A DNA stretch of 64,000 nt from Isoetes taiwanensis. Lineage: Eukaryota; Streptophyta; Lycopodiopsida; Isoetales; Isoetaceae. The stretch lies in NCBI GenBank assembly GCA_021234155.1, contig JAJEKV010000015.1, positions 3,382,852 through 3,446,851 on the forward strand, written 5' to 3'. Both the position numbers and the translations under genes were made by a program. Positions 55,801-64,000 of the stretch are shown in pieces (within the stretch, counting starts at the first letter, position 1; each line of letters starts with the position of its first letter). The notes under the pieces were generated by a model. That model made no database searches. It had not been told where the DNA came from and saw only the letters and a program-made list of their open reading frames with translations.

Positions 55801-56010
55801 AGGTGCCTTAACTTAAGTGTTTGGTCTTCACATGTTTTCTTGGTTCCTCAAAAACTTGGTTGTTCAAAAAGGCTGAATACTGCTCTTGCACCCTATAATG
55901 TGGCAAATGTTGAAGGTGCCTACACTTAAGCGTTTAGTCTTCACATGTTTTCTTGGTTGCTCAAAATTGCTGAATACTGCTGTTGCACCTTATAATGTGG
56001 CAAGTGTTTT
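55801..56010. repeat. Tandem duplication of about 113 bp
   Basis: Units at 55801 and 55914 share AGGTGCCT, CACTTAAG-like, TCTTCACATGTTTTCTTGGT, and GCTGAATACTGCT followed by CACC(C/T)TATAATGTGGCAA. A further partial repeat of the last phrase follows at about 56020-56050. It lies in the upstream region of AG-peptide gene 1. Confidence 0.8.
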
Positions 56011-56050
56011 AGTTGCATCACACCCTATAATATGGCAAGTGTTCTAGCCG

Positions 56051-57396
56051 CATCACTGTAAATATTGGCCACTGCTGTGTTTAAACCACGGCATGCTGAA
56101 AACGGTGCACGAAAAATACATGCCCCCCTCCCCCAACCCCCCTTCTTTTTTGTGGTCCTTCAAAAACGACAATGACCAGTGCTTATGTCGTTCAATTTTA
56201 GCCAACTAAATATCTCTAATAAAACAACATAAGGAAATAAAAATTCGTCGAAATTCAATATCATTGTCAATTGGATGAGTGAAATGGGTGTTATTTATGT
56301 GCCCGTTATGTTGTCCCCCGATGGAGGGTTGGTTGGTGTGTTGAGTTCTAGGCCCTCAAGTTTGAGTCCTCATGAGGATGAAGGTGAACAACAAGAACAA
56401 TGTTAGTGTTATATGTGAACTAGTCTTCGATGTTACCTTCTTCATAAAACCTTCTGAAGCCAAGAAAACTGTTACTAGGTTTTCTAACCATGATAATGGT
56501 TTTCTTCCCGGTCTTTATATTATCTACTCATACTAGAAGAATCTTCACTAAATATGACAATTTATGTTAGTGTTATTCATGCAATAATTCATACCTCTCA
56601 TTAAAGCTTATCTCATTTGCATTACACTTCAAAGGCATGCATACATACTTCAATGTCTGTATCAATATGTTGTATAGGTCGCATGACCTCTTAATGTTCG
56701 TGGACCTTAATAATCTATTCGATTCTATCCTCTCGTTAAAATACCGTCCATCCATCCATCCATCTCGTCCACCACATTATTTCCATAAGGTTGAAAATTG
56801 TTATAAATAATAAGATTTATAGCATATATGAAGTATATGCTATGGGTTTTATATCACGTTTTATTCAGAGCCATTGATCTGTGGGATATTCCTGGTATTG
56901 TGCCAGATCAATGGCCATTAGCATTTTAACCCAAAAATAAAAAACCACTTCCTAAGGTGTCGATCGAACACATGGTTGAAGCACAAGAAAAAAACAGAAT
57001 AAAAAAGCCAATCGTCAGCATGGCAAATGAAACGAAGCAAGCAGGAAGCCCCAATGCTTGGCATCGACGATCGCGGGCAAAGCTTGGCATCGCCTGGGCA
57101 GGAGTCCGGAACGAATTCACCAGTGATGACTTTAAGGTGTGAAACCCATTCGATGGTTTACTAGGATGTATACACTAAAGAACTTCATAAAATCGCCAAA
57201 ATTTGATAATATTGCATCCCAATTATAGTAAATTCGCCAAATTAATGGATATTTTACGGTAAAGACCTCAATTTTATGGTAAAACATCCAATTTTACTAA
57301 ATTTGTTTCTATAAAAATGTTGGAAAAATAGGAAACAATCGGCACCATTTCTATAGTTTTGAAGCAGCTAGAGGATGATAAAGTCATCACTGGAAT
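56051..57396. other. Intergenic sequence with a spaced inverted repeat
   Basis: No gene was seen. GAATTCACCAGTGATGACTT at 57113-57132 is nearly inverted at 57379-57397 (AAAGTCATCACTGGAATTC), bracketing about 245 AT-rich bases that contain ATTTTACGGTAAA and ATTTTATGGTAAAA. Confidence 0.4.
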
Positions 57397-57762
57397 TCAC
57401 CGCCATATACTTTGCCTAATTCGTTTCGGTTGGCGGGTTGGGGAGCTTGGTGATGGTGGCGTGGAAGAAGGAGGAGGAGATTCAGAAGGAAACGGTGGCA
57501 TGGAAGAAGGAGAAGGAGATTCAGAAGGATGAGCTGGAGATGGATAAGGAGATGGCGATGGAGATTCATAAGGAGATGGCGATGGAGGAGATAAGGAGAT
57601 GGGCGGTGGTGGTGCATGGTGCTGCACATCAAAAACAGAGGCGTAGGCATTAGACAAGCCTTCCTTGGCTGCCTTCAACACATTAAACTCCACACTCCAT
57701 ACTCCCTCTATTGTGAAGAAGAGATATAGCGCAGCTATTGCATGACGATTGACGGCTGCCAT
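57397..57762 (-). CDS. Secreted proline-rich (AGP/HRGP-like) protein
   Basis: A 121-residue frame from an ATG (57760-57762). The first 25 residues (HAIAALYLFFTIEGVWSVEF) look like a signal peptide. A short segment FNVLKAAKEGLSNAYASVFD follows, then a Pro/Ser-rich region with PPPP and repeated S-P-S-P and S-P-S units, the pattern of arabinogalactan-protein and extensin glycomodules. It ends in a basic stretch without a hydrophobic GPI tail. The GA-rich antisense strand gives competing open frames, and a simple-repeat origin of the Pro region is possible. Its position between two AG-peptide genes is suggestive. It could be a truncated member of a wall-protein family. Confidence 0.5.
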   Translation of the reverse strand: MAAVNRHAIAALYLFFTIEGVWSVEFNVLKAAKEGLSNAYASVFDVQHHAPPPPISLSPPSPSPYESPSPSPYPSPAHPSESPSPSSMPPFPSESPPPSSTPPSPSSPTRQPKRIRQSIWR

Positions 57763-58394
57763 TGGTTATCCCACACACACACACCCTTGCCTATCAGCGA
57801 TGCTCCTGCCTTACCCTGTGTCAAAGAAACGAAGAACCCTGTGCAGGAACCATGGCCGGGGGATTTCAACCTGCAGGTCGATTCTTGCAACAAACCCCCA
57901 CCTGCCGATTCTTGCAACGCCGTCGCCCCACGTAATACCACAGATAAAGGGCATGACCGAAGACCTCCCGAAGCTCATTTGGATCGCTTGGCACGCCAAA
58001 AAAAAGGAAAGCCAGGCAATCTCATCCGGTGGCCTTAAAATTTGGCTGTGGAAAAATCTTAAAATAGCTTTTCTTTCAACCATTACAAAAACATCCACGA
58101 AAAAGGGGAGTTGCAAAGCACCAAAAATAGCAATAACCATTCAAGCTCCTCCCACATGGCAAATTACCATTTTTTATACAATACGATACTGAAATCATAG
58201 TCCTAACCACTGCCAGAATACCCTTTCCCAACCCAAAACGAATTGGGCAAAGTATATTGCTCTTTTGCCTTCGATATGTTATAAAGGAGATAAAAGAGGT
58301 ATTAAGAACAAGTCGTAAGAGTTGTCTTAAAGTTCTATGATAAACAACCTATAATGAAAGAAGTGTAAAGATGGTATTGAATTTGATGACATAA
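57763..58394. other. Upstream region of the proline-rich gene
   Basis: A (CA)n run lies at 57772-57784. The 147-codon plus-strand frame (57749-58192) has no motif that I recognise and is contradicted by overlapping frames on both strands. Confidence 0.3.
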
Positions 58395-58960
58395 GCATCT
58401 AGAGAAATATGCTAAGAATGTGGTTACCATTGCTTTTGACATTGTCTCGCGATCAAATTCATATAATTTGTAAACAAAATGTGATACAAGAGATGGAATC
58501 TACAACATAGGTTAGATTCATATAATTTGGATAAACAAAACTAGAGGCGAAATCTACAACATGTCTTAAGATTCACCAAGTTCTAGCAAAAGGTGGATAT
58601 GACCTCATACATCATAGGTTGTGCCTAGGGCAGTTGGAAGGAAGATGCTGAGAATGTAGCTATCCACATCCGAGGTGTTTATTGGCATGACATTATCTGG
58701 GGATATATTAGATATATTATATGACGATCAAGTTCTATGATTTGTGGAGAAAGATTGTGAAATCAGAACGGAGGCCGTAAGATTCGACAATAGCCCTACA
58801 TGACATGGTTTGGCATTTGGAAGGAAGATGCTGAGAATGTGGCTTTCAACATACGAGGTTTTTATTGCGATGACGTTTGTGGACAGAGATTGTGAACATA
58901 AGAACGGAGACCTTAAAATTTTAGAATAGATGGGGGAAATCCAAGGCCTTAAGATTCCAC
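58395..58960. repeat. Degenerate tandem repeat of about 175 bp
   Basis: GGAAGGAAGATGCTGAGAAT occurs at about 58637 and 58815, each followed by a phrase CATxCGAGGTxTTTATTG. TGTGGAxAxAGATTGTGAA and AGAACGGAG follow at about 58743 and 58877. An older partial unit starts near 58405 (AAATATGCTAAGAATGTGGT). It ends some 150 bases before the promoter of AG-peptide gene 2. Confidence 0.65.
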
Positions 58961-59117
58961 AATACATGGGGAAGTTGTCAAAAGGAAAGAACATTCTACT
59001 TGACACAGTCATTTTACTCAAACGACTTACATTGATGTGCGTCGTGCAACATGGCCTCCTTTTGGCCCCGTCAAGGGGGGCTCTTCCGCGTTGGAAAAAA
59101 GAACAGATCTCAGCCGT

Positions 59118-59156
59118 CCACGTGTCAACGCTGGCAGAAAAAATTGCCGCTATAAA
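59118..59156 (+). promoter_or_regulatory. G-box/ABRE and TATA box of AG-peptide gene 2
   Basis: CCACGTGTC at 59118-59126 contains the CACGTG G-box, the core of abscisic-acid response elements. GCTATAAAG at 59149-59157 is a canonical TATA box. The TATA box lies about 130 bases before the start codon, which leaves a leader of about 100 bases. Binding by bZIP or bHLH factors is known for such boxes. Regulation here is inferred. Confidence 0.65.
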
Positions 59157-59284
59157 GAGCTCCCCTCTTCGATTCAATTGCATTCTTCGGAGCGCCAATT
59201 CATCCGCCAATTCGAGCATTCGATCCGAGAATTCGAGCATCCGATCCGCAGAATCAAGTGTAATTTTTTGGATCCGCAGCGAAA

Positions 59285-59489
59285 AATGGCCGCCGGAAAG
59301 ATGAATTTGATGATCGTTTTATGCTTTGCCGTCGCATTTGCGCTTCAATTTGCGGCCGTATCTGCTGCAGAAACGCCTGCTTCTTCCCCTGGACCTTCCC
59401 AGGAAAATGGCGCGCTTTCCTTTGGAATGCCTTCCGTCATCTCCATGGCCGCTCTTGCTGCCCTCTCTTTTCTTTTCGCCAACAATTGA
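59285..59489 (+). CDS. Arabinogalactan peptide 2
   Basis: An intact 67-residue frame from the ATG at 59285. The signal peptide (KMNLMIVLCFAVAFALQFAA, cleavage probably after VSA) is followed by ETPASSPGPSQ, a short glycomodule with Ser-Pro and Gly-Pro. A C-terminal hydrophobic stretch (PSVISMAALAALSFLF) suits GPI anchoring. It is the same protein type as gene 1 at 54944-55153 but clearly diverged and in the opposite orientation, so the pair is old or not a simple local duplication. The frame is open further upstream, but the TATA box position and signal-peptide logic favour this Met. Confidence 0.85.
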
Positions 59490-60330
59490 TCTCAGTTTGG
59501 ATTGCAGAGCATCCCATCGTATTTAGTATTTTCTTGCATCTATTACCTATAATTTATTTCGATATCCATTTCGTTTGTTTCCTTACTACATGTCCTGAAT
59601 TTGATCATTCGTTTTTTTTTTCTTTCCATTCTTCTATAAATTTTATAAACCTTCATTACACTACCTATATTCATGCACCTATATTTTTTACCATATTTAA
59701 GGTGATACTCCATTAACTTCTCTTACCTAACATCGATGTTATTCTCATTTCGTCTGTTAATTTGATGAATGGTATGATGGCTTTTTTTTTGTTTGTCCAT
59801 CGTCCTTGAAACCATTATAACTAATATTTGATATTCATAATTGTATTTATAGGCATTCTAAAATGTGGGTTTAGCCTTAACCATTGTTTACCTCCTCAAT
59901 CTATCTCATTATTCAATCCTAGAGCTTAAAAGCCTTCAAAAACAAACAGTTGTTTGATGACAACAAGGGTTTAAAATATGCCATTTCCTTGTTCAACTTG
60001 GAAATCATTATGTAGGTAATTGTGTCATTGAAAAGCTAGGACTTATGGGCCGCGCAACTTCGAAAAGAGTTCTCACCAACATGATCACATCAGATCCAAG
60101 ATCGTATAGCTCTAATACTAGTGAAACACGTCCGAACATAGTAGCAATATCTTCGTTGCATACCAAAGGCATGCTATTTACAGATTCATGGATGAGTAGC
60201 AGTAGCCATAGTTATGAGTGGATAGACATATGTCAGATATGACATTAATCCACATGGAAAAGATGGGGGTGTGCCCACCACCTTCATAACCAACGGGAAC
60301 ATATAAATATAACTGAGGGTCTTACCTTCT
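59490..60330. other. 3' flank of AG-peptide gene 2
   Basis: A T-rich 3' region typical of plant untranslated sequence, then anonymous DNA to the truncated edge of the second gypsy element near 60330. No gene was seen. Confidence 0.4.
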
Positions 60331-61518
60331 CTATAGTTGGTAAACTCTTTCTTGAAGAGCGGCGGGTGGATTATGAGTGGTAGCAAGGTGGAACCGAAGT
60401 GTCGGAAGAACATATTCAAAAGGCATCAATGCTTCTTGCCCGTAAACCAACTTAAAAGGAGTGTGACCAGTAGCAATCTTGAAACAACAGTTGTAAGCCC
60501 AAAGAACAGTAGGTAACTTGTTTTGCCAGTCTGTGCGAGAAGCGTCACAAATTTTCTTGAGAATAGTGATCAGAGTCTTGTTTGTGCTTTCAGCTAAACC
60601 ATTCCCTTGAGGATAGTAAGATGTGCTTTTACGATGATGTATCAGCAGATAATCCGTCAGCTCTTTGATGGTGTGATTGACAAAATGAACACCTCGATCA
60701 CTGACCAATTTCGTGGGACAGCCAAAATGCGTGATGATTTGCGTATAGATGACTTTGGCTGTGCTGGCTGCAGTGTTGTCAGGAAGTGCGCAAGCCTCAG
60801 CCCATTTGGTGGCGTAATTAGTGATGACCAGAATGTAGCGGGCACGGGTGTGCCACGCAGGAGGGTCGATAGGTCCCACAAAGTCCATTCCCCATTTGCT
60901 AAAGGGAAGTGGCGTGGCGACCGGCGTCAACGGGAGAGCGTCACGGGTCGTGGGCCTACCCACACGTTGACAGACATCACACGTGCGGGCGTGAGCGTGG
61001 GCGTCCTTGAAGAGCGTGGGCCAGAAGTAGTATGCGAGAAGTATTTTGCGAGCCGTGGTGTCACCATGGAAATGACCACCACCAAGCCTTTCATGGGCTT
61101 GTCGAACGATATCAGGCACTTCATGAGGGAGTACACAGCGTCGAAGGACCATATCCTTACCGCATTTGTACAGATGGCCTGCAACCATGGTATAGTCACG
61201 AACCTCATGGAGAAACTGACGGCGGCGTGAGTGAAGCTTTTTTGGAGAGAGCGTGGGATCTTCGGATGGAAGAGCACCTGTGAGGAGATACTGCTGAAAA
61301 TGATGAAACCAATGGGACGTGGCCGTGATAAAAAACAGCTGAGCGTCAGGAAAGGCATCTGAAACACCCGTGGAGGGATCATCTATGTGAATGCGTGAGA
61401 GATAATCCGGTACGACATGAGATTTGCCAGCTTTATGAATGAGTTCAAAAGGAGCGAATTCCTGCAGAAGAAGGACCCAACGAGCAATTCTGCCCGTGGG
61501 CGTGGACTTGTTGATCAA
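60331..61518 (-). pseudogene. Gypsy copy 2 RNase H end and integrase (395-codon open frame)
   Basis: The frame opens in the RNase H tail (INKSTPTGRIARWVLL then HKAGKSHVVPDYLSR). It continues with an H-x(n)-H and C-D-V-C zinc-binding domain (HERLGGGHFHGDTTARK; ARTCDVCQRVG). The integrase core follows with all three catalytic acids: Asp in WGMDFVGPI, Asp in KLVSDRGVHFVN and Glu in GLAESTNKTL. Conserved NKLPTVLWAYNCCFKIATGH then TPFKLVYGQE follow. It ends abruptly after LRFHLATTHNP, where copy 1 continues, so the C-terminal domain is cut off. The core is intact, but the element as a whole is not. Confidence 0.85.
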
Positions 61519-62560
61519 ATAAAGAAGTGCCTGATGATCAACAAAGAATTTGATTTAACTGCCCAAGAGATAATGACGGAAACGTTCGACACAAAAAATT
61601 AAGCCCAATGCCTCTCGCTCAGTGGCAGAGTAGTTGCGCTCAGCAGGATTGAGTTTTCTACTGGCATAACGGTTCGGTTTATCTGTGTGCACGTCAAAGG
61701 CTTGTGAGAGGACAACACCAATAGCAAATGCAGAGACATCGACATGAACATGAAAGGGCTTGTCCCATTGAGGAGGAACAAGGCACGGGGGCCTGAGTAA
61801 GCAAAATCTTCAACTGTTGAAAAGCCGCATCCGCTTGGGAATTCCAAGCCCAAGTGGATTCATCACCCGTGAGTTTATGAATGGGATCAGCAATGGCTGC
61901 AAGTCCAGGAATAAAGGTGGAATAATAATTTACCTTGCCCAGGAAAGAACGTGTCTCCTTGATATTAGATGGTGCTTGAGCTTTAAGCACGAATCGATTT
62001 TGGCGTGATCCGGTGATACCGCTTTATTGACGACATGTCCCAACAGAACACCGAGGTGACGCAGAAGGTGCATTTCTCGGATTGAGACTAATGCCGACTC
62101 ATCACATTTCAAAGACGAGCTCTAATTTATCCGGTGGTCATCCATGGAACCAGAGGGAAAAAGTCATCTTGAAAAATCTGGAGAAAGGGTTTCTCCTTCA
62201 TATAATCATGAAAAACTGAGAGCATAATGCATTGAAACGTTGATGGAGAGTTTGATAACCCAAAAGGAACCACCTTGTAGGCAAAAGTGCCCCACGGGGT
62301 GGTGAAGGTAGTCTTGAGTTGATCAGATTCTTTGATTGAGATTTGATTGTAGCCAGAAAAACCATCCATGAAGGAGTACATTTCATGACCAAATGACCTC
62401 TTCGAAACCTCGTCCAGGAAGGGAAGTGGGAAATGATTACGCCCGTGGGCCTGATTGAGTTTGCGATAGTCCACGCAAAAACGCGGATCTTACCATTGTG
62501 TTTGAGAGCAATGACAATGGGGCTCACCCATTCAGAATGTTTGACCTCATAGATCAAACC
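61519..62560 (-). pseudogene. Gypsy copy 2 reverse transcriptase, frameshifted
   Basis: The minus-strand frame at 62127-62474 gives MDYRKLNQAHGRNHFPLPFL, MYSFMDGFSGYNQISIKESD, TPWGTFAYKVVPFGLSNSPS and LQIFQDDF (catalytic F-Q-D-D). After a frameshift, 61694-61990 gives SFLGKVNYYSTFIPGLAAIA and the connection domain (QADAAFQQLKILLTQAPVP). RNase H follows in further shifted frames. A frameshift separates the first conserved Asp region (about 62470-62557) from the rest. Confidence 0.8.
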
Positions 62561-62565
62561 AGCAG

Positions 62566-63591
62566 CTAGAAGTTTGTCAATTTCAGCCTTGACTCGGTCA
62601 CGGTAATTTGGGTTGAGCCGGTACTGTCGTTGCTATACAGGACGTGCATCGGATTTGGTAGGAATGGTGAGTTCCCCAAGTTTTTGTTGATACCGAAGAT
62701 CTTTGTAGCTCCGTGCAAATATGTGTTTGAACTTTTGAACAAATAAGATGGCCCGTTGGCGATATGTGGTTGGGAGATGTGCAGCAAGGCGGACAGGCTG
62801 ATTGTTGCCAACATCCACGATCTCCACATCAGGAATCTGAATGTATGTGATAACTTCCTTGTCATGAACAACATGAGCGGGAGGTTGAAACATGACAGAG
62901 GAGTTGCACTCGCGGGTGAAGAAGAGTGGTTGCCGAAATAGCCATCAAGCAATGGTTGCCGCATGACGGCGTGGTACGCCCACCGCGGTTCCGAGGAAGT
63001 TCTCAGATCCGAAAAATGATCGATACGCTGGATGCGATTGCAAGGAGCCGTAGGGTCGAGTAAAGCAGCCACGTACCGTCCTCGATCAAGAGTCATCTCG
63101 CCCCAAGGATCAGCATATTCAGGGTAGGATGACAGAGGCAGACTCGCAGGAGGAGCCTGAACTTGATAAATGTTTTGTGCTTCGTCAGAATCGGTGTCTG
63201 AGAGAGAAGGTTCAGCATGTTCGACCGAAATGATCTTGCCAGTTTCCAAATCCATGGTGGCATTGAGGTGACCATCTGTAATGACTAGCTGGTCCGTGGC
63301 CCAGTAATGGATACTTTTGGCCTGACGGAGAAAAGGTCTGCCGACCAACATTTCATAATCACCTGGATCTTCCCTTGCTTTCCAAACACCAAATTCCAAG
63401 GGGAATCGGAGATCGCCTATATTGATATGAAGAAGAGGCGTGACGCCTTGAGGACGCGTGATATGGCCATTAGCCAATTTGATGTCATATGGGGCACGAT
63501 AAAGTTGTTTGATGCCCATTTGCTTGCGGAGTGGCATGTACCGTGGGTGTGGAGGTAGCGACATGCCCCAACCAAAACCGTGAAGGGACAA
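62566..63591 (-). pseudogene. Gypsy copy 2 protease region, active site deleted
   Basis: A 341-codon open frame covers the protease C-terminal half (YDIKLANGHITRPQG; YEMLVGRPFLRQAKSIHYW, the flap-to-C-terminal part) and a linker. Compared with copy 1, about 70 bases are missing near 63540 (copy 1 about 32551-32620), exactly the part that encodes the D-G-G-S active-site loop. The open frame is therefore long but the enzyme cannot work. Confidence 0.7.
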
Positions 63592-63933
63592 CTAGTCCTT
63601 GAGAGTAGGACACAGTTTTAAAATAGTTGCCAGACTTAAAGGAATTTTGATTTTTGCTAGCTCCTCTTGGAGTTCCAACGGCACATGAGAAAATGGATCA
63701 GCTGTATCCAACGGAGCAGGAGTGCGTGGTAATGAAGCAACAACTTCTTTGAGAAGCTCCACCTCTGCAGCAATATTCGGATAGTTCTGAGAGCGTGGAG
63801 GTTGAGATGATGGCGGTGCGTCCTGACGCTGCTGAGCTCTGGTGGTGGCATGTACATTAGCCAGTGTGCATCCTTCAGCAGCTTGCATGAGATTCAGAAT
63901 ACTTTGTTCGACTTTGGGCATGACATGAGGCAT
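63592..63933 (-). pseudogene. Gypsy copy 2 gag C-terminal part
   Basis: The minus-strand frame matches copy 1 gag: MPHVMPKVEQSILNLMQAAE, AEVELLKEVVASLPRTPAPL and VPLELQEELAKIKIPLSLAT. The zinc knuckle would lie beyond the window end. The frame is lost at the protease deletion. Confidence 0.7.
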
Positions 63934-64000
63934 GAGTTTATCCAGATCTGGGGCAAAGTGAACCTTTTTGTCCTCAGCATTAGGGATCGTGTCAACGGCA

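Larger units (their letters stand above)
60331..64000 (-). mobile_element. Ty3/gypsy copy 2, 3'-truncated, runs off the window
   Basis: Same family as 24513-35553 and better preserved. The minus strand reads gag end (63933), protease region, RT, RNase H and integrase. Similarity to copy 1 stops at about 60330 inside the integrase C terminus, so the third ORF and 3' LTR are absent. The 5' part lies beyond 64000. Confidence 0.85.

Noticed and set aside
57438-57653. Lys/Glu-rich plus-strand frame
   Set aside because: It is the antisense of the Pro/Ser-rich region; the minus frame has a signal peptide and the better case.
60607-61230. 207-codon plus-strand frame
   Set aside because: It is antisense to the gypsy integrase, whose catalytic motifs are unambiguous on the minus strand.
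1-64000. CRISPR arrays, bacterial operons or riboswitches
   Set aside because: Nothing of the kind was seen; the sequence is clearly a plant nuclear genome.

Overview
This is nuclear DNA of a land plant. The plant-specific genes are two intact arabinogalactan-peptide genes (54944-55153 minus, 59285-59489 plus) and a proline-rich secreted-protein ORF (57397-57762 minus). There is also an old nuclear copy of plant mitochondrial DNA: the 3' part of the 26S rRNA gene followed by a tRNA-fMet-like sequence (about 3843-5000, minus). Everything else recognisable is transposable elements and their wreckage. The species cannot be fixed from this; the repeat content suits a large, repeat-rich genome such as a fern, lycophyte or conifer. 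No database search was run, so family names rest on motifs read by eye.

Layout. 0.7-3.2 kb: a small non-autonomous LTR element on the minus strand, with paired LTRs, an initiator-Met-type primer site and a polypurine tract. 3.4-6.2 kb: a LINE tail, the mitochondrial insertion and a LINE 3' end. 6.2-13.6 kb: mostly anonymous AT-rich DNA with LINE reverse-transcriptase (RT) remnants and a 370-bp tandem duplication. 14.3-19.2 kb: two decayed minus-strand LINEs. 19.2-23.3 kb: a PIF/Harbinger DNA transposon (Myb-like gene plus, transposase minus). 24.5-35.6 kb: an 11-kb Ty3/gypsy element on the minus strand with LTRs, gag, protease, RT, RNase H, integrase and an extra third coding region after the integrase. 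37.2-37.8 kb: a minisatellite of about 65-bp period. 38.5-48.9 kb: a second Harbinger copy split by an 8.3-kb nested insertion. 52.7-53.6 kb: an internally deleted LINE. 54.9-59.5 kb: the host gene island. 60.3-64 kb: a second gypsy copy that runs off the window end.

The most interesting object is the element at about 40171-47453. It has a roughly 840-bp direct repeat at each end (period 6438 bp). It carries a 521-codon open frame that appears to be the 3' exon of a spliced gene and contains a Cys/His cluster. Its RT has G-I-P-M-G and Y-I-D-D motifs and ends without any visible endonuclease or integrase. The RT resembles Penelope-like or related stand-alone RTs that I know mainly from invertebrates, which makes it unusual for a plant. 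The RT frame is broken by a small LINE-tail insertion with a 12-bp target-site duplication and by frameshifts.

A second theme is a family of LINE 3' ends sharing a conserved terminal motif followed by short tandem tails (pentamers, tetramers and similar), found at several places on both strands.
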